Positions 60,004-64,000 of a stretch of DNA of 64,000 nt are shown here, one piece after another. Under the pieces are notes generated by a model, which was given only the letters and a program-made list of their open reading frames with translations, did not search any database and was not told the DNA's origin. Every line of letters begins with the position of its first letter. Position 1 is the first letter of the stretch. The position numbers and the translations under genes are program-made. The stretch is from Actinomadura graeca (GTDB lineage Bacteria; Actinomycetota; Actinomycetes; Streptosporangiales; Streptosporangiaceae), in contig NZ_CP059572.1 of NCBI RefSeq assembly GCF_019175365.1, positions 1,426,001 through 1,490,000 on the forward strand. The letters are read 5' to 3'.

Positions 60004-60513
60004 ATGACGACGAAGCTGCCGGCGGAGCCGGTCATCGTGGAGCGTCCCGCCGTCCCCTATGTGGCGATGAGGCGGGACGTCACGCTCACCACGTTCGCGC
60101 GGATCGCCGACCGGATCCCGGTGGTCCTGGAGTGGCTCTCCGGACGCGGGATCGCGCCCGCCGGGGCGCCGTTCCTCAGGTACAACGTCATCGACATGGC
60201 GGGCACGCTGGAGGTCGAGGGCGGCGTGCCGCTGGCGGCGGCCGTCGAGGGCGAGGGCGAGATCTTCCCCGGCACGCTCCCCGCCGGGCGGTACGTCACG
60301 TACACCCATACCGGCCACCCCGACCAGCTGGTCGACGTCACGGCCGCCGTGCTCGGCTGGGGGACGGACCAGGGCCTCGCGTGGGACAGGGAGGACGGGG
60401 AGCGCGGCGAGCGGTGGGCGTGCCGCCTGGAGGTCTTCAAGACGCATCCGCTGGAGGTGCCCGACCCCAACGACTGGGTGACCGACGTCACGCTGAAAGT
60501 GGCCGACGCCTGA
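60004..60513 (+). CDS. GyrI-like / effector-binding domain protein
   Basis: A 169-residue protein with the SHV/GyrI fold pattern: IVERPAVPYVAMRRDVTLTT, GAPFLRYNVIDMAG, and ERWACRLEVFKTHPLEVPDP split by a Trp-rich strand. Stand-alone members bind small molecules, acting as ligand sponges or hydrolases, and the same fold forms the effector domain of AraC and MerR regulators. No DNA-binding part is present. ATG at 60004. First chromosomal gene right of the element. Confidence 0.8.
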   Translation: MTTKLPAEPVIVERPAVPYVAMRRDVTLTTFARIADRIPVVLEWLSGRGIAPAGAPFLRYNVIDMAGTLEVEGGVPLAAAVEGEGEIFPGTLPAGRYVTYTHTGHPDQLVDVTAAVLGWGTDQGLAWDREDGERGERWACRLEVFKTHPLEVPDPNDWVTDVTLKVADA

Positions 60514-60562
60514 CCGGGTGCCTCCGCGGCCCCTAGGATGGTCCGCCGGGAGGTGGTGGACC

Positions 60563-60676
60563 GTGGGCAAGCACAACAAGCCGGCGACGCGCTCGTGCCC
60601 CGGCTGCGACGGCACCGGGACGAGCACCGCCACCGGCGTGCGCTGCAACGTCTGCCGAGGGACGGGACGGATATGA
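60563..60676 (+). CDS. Tiny DnaJ-like zinc-finger protein
   Basis: A 37-residue protein from a GTG at 60563 with GGGAGG upstream. It has two CxxCxGxG-type motifs, CPGCDGTGT (12-20) and CNVCRGTGR (28-36), exactly one zinc module of DnaJ. Its stop overlaps the next ATG (ATGA). Single-module proteins of this type are widespread in actinobacteria and little studied. Confidence 0.6.
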   Translation: MGKHNKPATRSCPGCDGTGTSTATGVRCNVCRGTGRI

Positions 60677-60960
60677 GGTTCCCGCCCGACGGCTGCTCCT
60701 TCGAGGTCCGGTACACGCTGGGCCGCCGCGGCACCGGCCTGGAGAGCTTCCCTGACGAGTACGCCCTGGGCCGGTGGTTCGGTTCGATGACGGCCGAGGG
60801 CGTGTTCGTCCCCGAGGAGTTCGCCGTCCCGGACGAGGACGGCCGCAACGGCTACCAGATCTTCTGCGTCACCGAGACGGGGCGGGTCGCGATCAGCTAC
60901 TTCCACCCCCGCCTGGTCCGCGGGCGCATCGAGGGCGCCCGTCAGCCCGTCACCGACTGA
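60673..60960 (+). CDS. Small protein, function unknown
   Basis: A 95-residue protein coupled to the tiny zinc-finger gene by an ATGA overlap. It is beta-rich: CSFEVRYTLGRRGTGLESF, FVPEEFAVPDEDGRNGYQIF and VAISYFHPRLVRGRIEG. No motif is known to me. Its last 19 bases overlap the convergent regulator gene. Host-like codon use. Confidence 0.55.
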   Translation: MRFPPDGCSFEVRYTLGRRGTGLESFPDEYALGRWFGSMTAEGVFVPEEFAVPDEDGRNGYQIFCVTETGRVAISYFHPRLVRGRIEGARQPVTD

Positions 60961-61769
60961 CGCGCCAGGCGGCCGAGGGCCGCGGACGCGGCGTCGTCGG
61001 CGGGCAGGTAGACGACGAGGCGCTGGTCGCCGGACACCGAGAGGTCGAGCGTCTCGTAGGCCAGCCGGATCTCCCCCGCGTCCGGGTGCACGAACCGCTC
61101 GACGCCCGTGCGCGCGGGGAGGCGGGGCGGGGCCTTCGCCCGGTCGCGGAACGGTACGCCCGCGGTGACGGCCAGCTCGTCCGCGAGGTTCGCCAGGTGC
61201 GGGTCGGCGGCGGCGGAGCCCGCGCGCAGGAGTGCCACGCGCTCGTCGGCGACGCGGTCCCAGTCCGGGTAGGCGGCCTTGGCGCGGGGGTCGGTGAACA
61301 GGTACCGGACGAGGTTCGGCGGCCGGGTGTCCAGGGCGCCGGCCGGGCCGGTGAGGCTTGCGTAGCCGTCCGTCCAGGCGAGGATGTCGCAGAGCCGGTT
61401 GACCAGGATCGCGGGTGCCGGCTCCAGCCGTTCCAGGACGGCACGGACGGTCGGGCGCACCGCGTCCGCGGGCGGCGCGCAGCAGCCCGCGTCGTCGCCC
61501 GACTTGGACAGGATCCGCAGGTGGAGACGTTCGTCGGGGGACATCCGCAGCGCGTCGGCGAGCGCTCCGAGCACCGCCGCCGACGGACGGCGGTCCCGGC
61601 CCTGCTCCAGCCGCGAGAGGTACTCGACGCTGAGCCCGGCCAGTGTGGCCAGCTCGGCGCGGCGCAGCCCCGGTGTCCGGCGTCGGCCGCCTTCGGGCAG
61701 CCCGACCTGGGCGGGGGTGACGGCCTCGCGGGATGCCCGCAGGAAGGCGCCCAGTTCGTTGGCACTCAC
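60942..61769 (-). CDS. Helix-turn-helix regulator with MmyB-like ligand domain
   Basis: A 275-residue XRE-family protein. The HTH is GLRRAELATLAGLSVEYLSRLEQGRDRRPS, split at residues 34-63, with the TPGLRRAE motif typical of this group. The C-terminal domain (ILAWTDGYASLTG, NLVRYLFTDPRAKAAYPDWD, VHPDAGEIRLAYETL) is the MmyB-type PAS-like fold, which binds fatty acid-like ligands. GTG start at 61769. Usually regulates a neighbouring oxidoreductase, but none is evident here. Confidence 0.9.
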   Translation of the reverse strand: MSANELGAFLRASREAVTPAQVGLPEGGRRRTPGLRRAELATLAGLSVEYLSRLEQGRDRRPSAAVLGALADALRMSPDERLHLRILSKSGDDAGCCAPPADAVRPTVRAVLERLEPAPAILVNRLCDILAWTDGYASLTGPAGALDTRPPNLVRYLFTDPRAKAAYPDWDRVADERVALLRAGSAAADPHLANLADELAVTAGVPFRDRAKAPPRLPARTGVERFVHPDAGEIRLAYETLDLSVSGDQRLVVYLPADDAASAALGRLARQSVTG

Positions 61770-61821
61770 AGTCGGAATCTACCGGTACCGGCCGCCCCTC
61801 CCGTGCGGGCATGATGGCCGC

Positions 61822-62349
61822 ATGGCCTGGACCGCACCGGTGATCACCCGGGAGCTGAAGCCGCTGGCGACGCTGACCGGGGACGAGCGGACGCTCGTCG
61901 ACGGCTGGCTCGACCTGGAACGCGAGACGCTGCTGTGGAAATGCGGCGGGCTGACGCCGGCGCAGCTCAAGCGGCGCTGCGTCGAGCCGTCCGGGCTGTC
62001 GCTGCTCGGCCTCGTCCGGCACATGGCCGAGGTGGAGCGGGACTGGTTCCGCACCAGGTTCGCCGGTGAGCGGGTCGGCTACCTCTACTGCACCGACGAC
62101 GACCTCGACGCGGAGTTCGACGTCGAGGACGCCGACGCGGAGGCGGACCTCGCCGCGTACCTGCGGGAGATCGAGGCGTGCCGCCGGGTGACGTCCGGGC
62201 GGTCCCTCGACGAGGTGTCCATCGATCCCCGGCGCGACGCGGAGATGAGCCTGCGCTGGGTCTACTCGGCGATGCTCGTGGAGTACGCCCGCCACAACGG
62301 GCACGCCGACCTGCTGCGTGAGCGCATCGACGGCGCGACCGGCCACTGA
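61822..62349 (+). CDS. DinB-like protein (DUF664 family)
   Basis: A 175-residue four-helix protein of the DinB/YfiT superfamily. Metal-ligand His positions are in LVRHMAEVERDWFRTRFAG and at the C-terminus in EYARHNGHADLLRERIDG, both strongly typical of actinobacterial DUF664 proteins. Such proteins include mycothiol-dependent transferases. ATG at 61822. It is divergent from the MmyB-type regulator by 52 bases, which could control it. Confidence 0.9.
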   Translation: MAWTAPVITRELKPLATLTGDERTLVDGWLDLERETLLWKCGGLTPAQLKRRCVEPSGLSLLGLVRHMAEVERDWFRTRFAGERVGYLYCTDDDLDAEFDVEDADAEADLAAYLREIEACRRVTSGRSLDEVSIDPRRDAEMSLRWVYSAMLVEYARHNGHADLLRERIDGATGH

Positions 62350-62445
62350 CGGCGTGGCGGTCCTGTCAGGCCGTTCGGCGGTGAACATGCCACGGGCATT
62401 TGAAGATCTTTCGCCGCGGCCCGAGTAGTGGTTGAATCCACGGTT

Positions 62446-64000
62446 ATGTGGCCCTCGTCACAAAGATCACTTCCGTGGCGACGGTGGTATCAGCCGGGGG
62501 TTCCCGCCGACGTCGGCATTCCCGATGTCCCCGTCACGCGGCTGCTCGACGACGCCGCCGAGCGGTATCCGCGCAGGCCGGCGCTGCTGTTCCTCGGCCG
62601 GCGGATCGGCTACCGGGAGCTGCGCACGGCCGTGGACCGGTTCGCGGACGGGCTGCACCGGCTGGGCGTGCAGCCGGGCGACCGGGTCGCGCTGATCCTC
62701 CCCAACTGCCCGCAGCAGGTCATCGCGTTCTACGGCGTGCTGCGCCGGGGCGCCATCGCGGTGCAGCACAACCCGCGCTACACCGAGGAGGAGATGCTCC
62801 GCCAGCTCGCCGACTGCGGTGCCCGGACCGCCGTGGTGCTGGATCGCTCCTACCCGACCGTGCGCGCGGTCAGGGGGAGGCTGGAGCTGGAGCACGTGAT
62901 CGTCACGTCCCTGATCGAGTTCCTCCCGGCGGTCCGGAAGGCGGCCCTGCGGCTGCCGCTGGCGCGGATACGGCGCAGGCGCGCCGCCGTCGTGCAGGAC
63001 GTCCCGGACGACCCGGGCGTCGTCCGGTTCCGCGACATGCAGCGCCCGGTGCGGCGGCACGTCCGGCAGCTCCCGGTGGAGCCGGCGCGGGACCTGGCGG
63101 CGATCCAGTACACGGGCGGGACGAAGGGGCGCCCCAAGGGCGCGATGCTCACGCACCGGAACCTGGTCGCGAACGCGTGCCAGCAGAAGGCGTGGGACCC
63201 CGGCGGGCGCCCGGGGCAGGACGTCACGCTGGGGGTCCTGCCGCTGTTCCACTCGTTCGGGATGATGAACTGCATGATCGCGCCGGCGCTGTCGGCCGGG
63301 GCCGTGGTGCTGCTGCCCCGCTTCGACCGCGACCGCGTGCTCAAGGCGATCCGGCGGCACCGGCCGACGATCTTCCCGGGCGTGCCGACCCTGTACGACC
63401 AGGTGCTCGACAGCCCGCGTTTCCGCCCGTCGGACCTGCGCTCGCTGCGGGTCTTCGTCTCGGGCGCCATGGCGCTCGGGCAGGCGACCATCGACCGGAT
63501 GGAGCGGGTGGGCGCGCGCGAGCTGATCCAGTGCTACGGGCTCACCGAGGCGTCCCCGGGGGTGACCGGCAACCCGCTGGGCGGCGGCGCCCGCAACCTG
63601 ACCGTGGGCGTGCCCCTGCCGATGACGGACGCGGTCATCGTGGACACCGAGGAGCCGACCCGCGTCCTGCGGCCCGGCGAGGCGGGTGAGCTGGTCGTGC
63701 GCGGTCCGCAGGTGTTCGTCGGCTACTGGAACGCACCACTCGCCACGGCCCAGACCCTGTCCAAGGGGTGGCTCCGCACCGGTGACATCGCGGTGATGGA
63801 CGAGGAGGGCTTCGTCACCATCCTGGAGCGCCACCGGGACATGATCAAGGTGAGCGGGTTCAGCGTGTCCCCGTCGGAGGTCGAGCGGGTGCTGCGCCGC
63901 CATCCGGCCGTCCACGAGTGCGCGGTGGTCGGCGTCCCCGACCCGCGGCGCGGTGAGCGGGTCGTGGCGCACGTCGTGGAGCACCCCGCCTACCCTTTTT
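62446..64000 (+). CDS. Acyl-CoA ligase (AMP-forming, FadD type), 3' end cut
   Basis: A 518-codon open frame running off the window. The start WRRWYQPGVPADVGIPDVPV is typical of long-chain fatty acid CoA ligases. The P-loop is YTGGTKGRPKGAMLTH, the A5 motif QCYGLTEASP, the A8 region KGWLRTGDIAVMDEEGF and FVTILERHRDMIKVSGFSVSPSEVE. It activates a carboxylic acid to the acyl-adenylate and then the CoA thioester. ATG at 62446; the upstream ribosome site is weak. No partner genes are visible before it. Confidence 0.93.
   Translation, partial: MWPSSQRSLPWRRWYQPGVPADVGIPDVPVTRLLDDAAERYPRRPALLFLGRRIGYRELRTAVDRFADGLHRLGVQPGDRVALILPNCPQQVIAFYGVLRRGAIAVQHNPRYTEEEMLRQLADCGARTAVVLDRSYPTVRAVRGRLELEHVIVTSLIEFLPAVRKAALRLPLARIRRRRAAVVQDVPDDPGVVRFRDMQRPVRRHVRQLPVEPARDLAAIQYTGGTKGRPKGAMLTHRNLVANACQQKAWDPGGRPGQDVTLGVLPLFHSFGMMNCMIAPALSAGAVVLLPRFDRDRVLKAIRRHRPTIFPGVPTLYDQVLDSPRFRPSDLRSLRVFVSGAMALGQATIDRMERVGARELIQCYGLTEASPGVTGNPLGGGARNLTVGVPLPMTDAVIVDTEEPTRVLRPGEAGELVVRGPQVFVGYWNAPLATAQTLSKGWLRTGDIAVMDEEGFVTILERHRDMIKVSGFSVSPSEVERVLRRHPAVHECAVVGVPDPRRGERVVAHVVEHPAYPF

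Noticed and set aside
1..64000. CRISPR array.
   Set aside because: No regularly spaced direct repeats of 24-40 bases were seen; repeats found are operator doublets, the att pair, the 10-bp duplication and the cyclase tail.

Overview
The window reads as one contiguous piece of a high-GC, filamentous-type actinomycete chromosome. Codon choice (G/C in third positions), frequent GTG/TTG starts, dense ATGA/GTGA overlaps, actinobacterial hopanoid genes and an actinomycete-type integrative element all agree. Gene content would suit Actinomadura/Thermomonosporaceae or a relative, but this is an impression, not a placement.

Layout. 1-1640: cut IclR regulator and an aminoglycoside/hydroxyurea-type phosphotransferase. 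1746-8892: a tightly coupled six-gene hopanoid operon (hpnC-hpnD-hpnE-polyprenyl synthase-shc-hpnH). 8967-13657: PAP2/WS-DGAT fusion, PadR-DUF1707 pair, LysR regulator. 13684-18375: Entner-Doudoroff operon (edd-glk-eda) with a divergent ROK regulator. 19453-26345: a PAP2 gene, a creatininase-family hydrolase and a seven-gene minus-strand operon built around a GTP cyclohydrolase II paralogue and a catalytically altered 6-pyruvoyltetrahydropterin synthase homologue, with membrane and sugar transfer genes; its product is unknown to me. 26615-29657: lipoprotein sugar-binding protein and GH13 glucosidase. 29717-33684: decayed 5-oxoprolinase-type locus (hydro-lyase, pxpC remnant, NRAMP-like transporter) and two GntR regulators. 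33815-37267: 2-oxoacid dehydrogenase E1alpha-E1beta-E2. 37284-46138: SDR, a toxin/antitoxin-like small gene pair, GH2, ROK and GH3 genes for glycoside use. 46249-46500: three tRNAs (His, Met-type CAT, Ser).

47003-59928 is an AICE-like integrative element: a 13-bp direct repeat at both ends, small membrane/spread-type genes, FtsK/TraB-type translocase, excisionase and tyrosine integrase, but no recognisable replication initiator. It carries an AT-richer two-gene cassette (51126-54106), a DUF4297-like nuclease plus HerA ATPase, which matches the architecture of HerA-type anti-phage systems. Two paralogous HTH regulators and a repeated GGGACGTCTT operator appear to wire the element's own control circuit. 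A 10-bp tandem duplication has frameshifted its DUF2637 gene.

60004-64000: small chromosomal genes, an MmyB-type regulator, a DinB-like protein and a cut acyl-CoA ligase.

The two strongest candidates for undescribed biology are the pterin-like cluster at 20159-26345 and the element-borne HerA cassette with its regulatory circuit.
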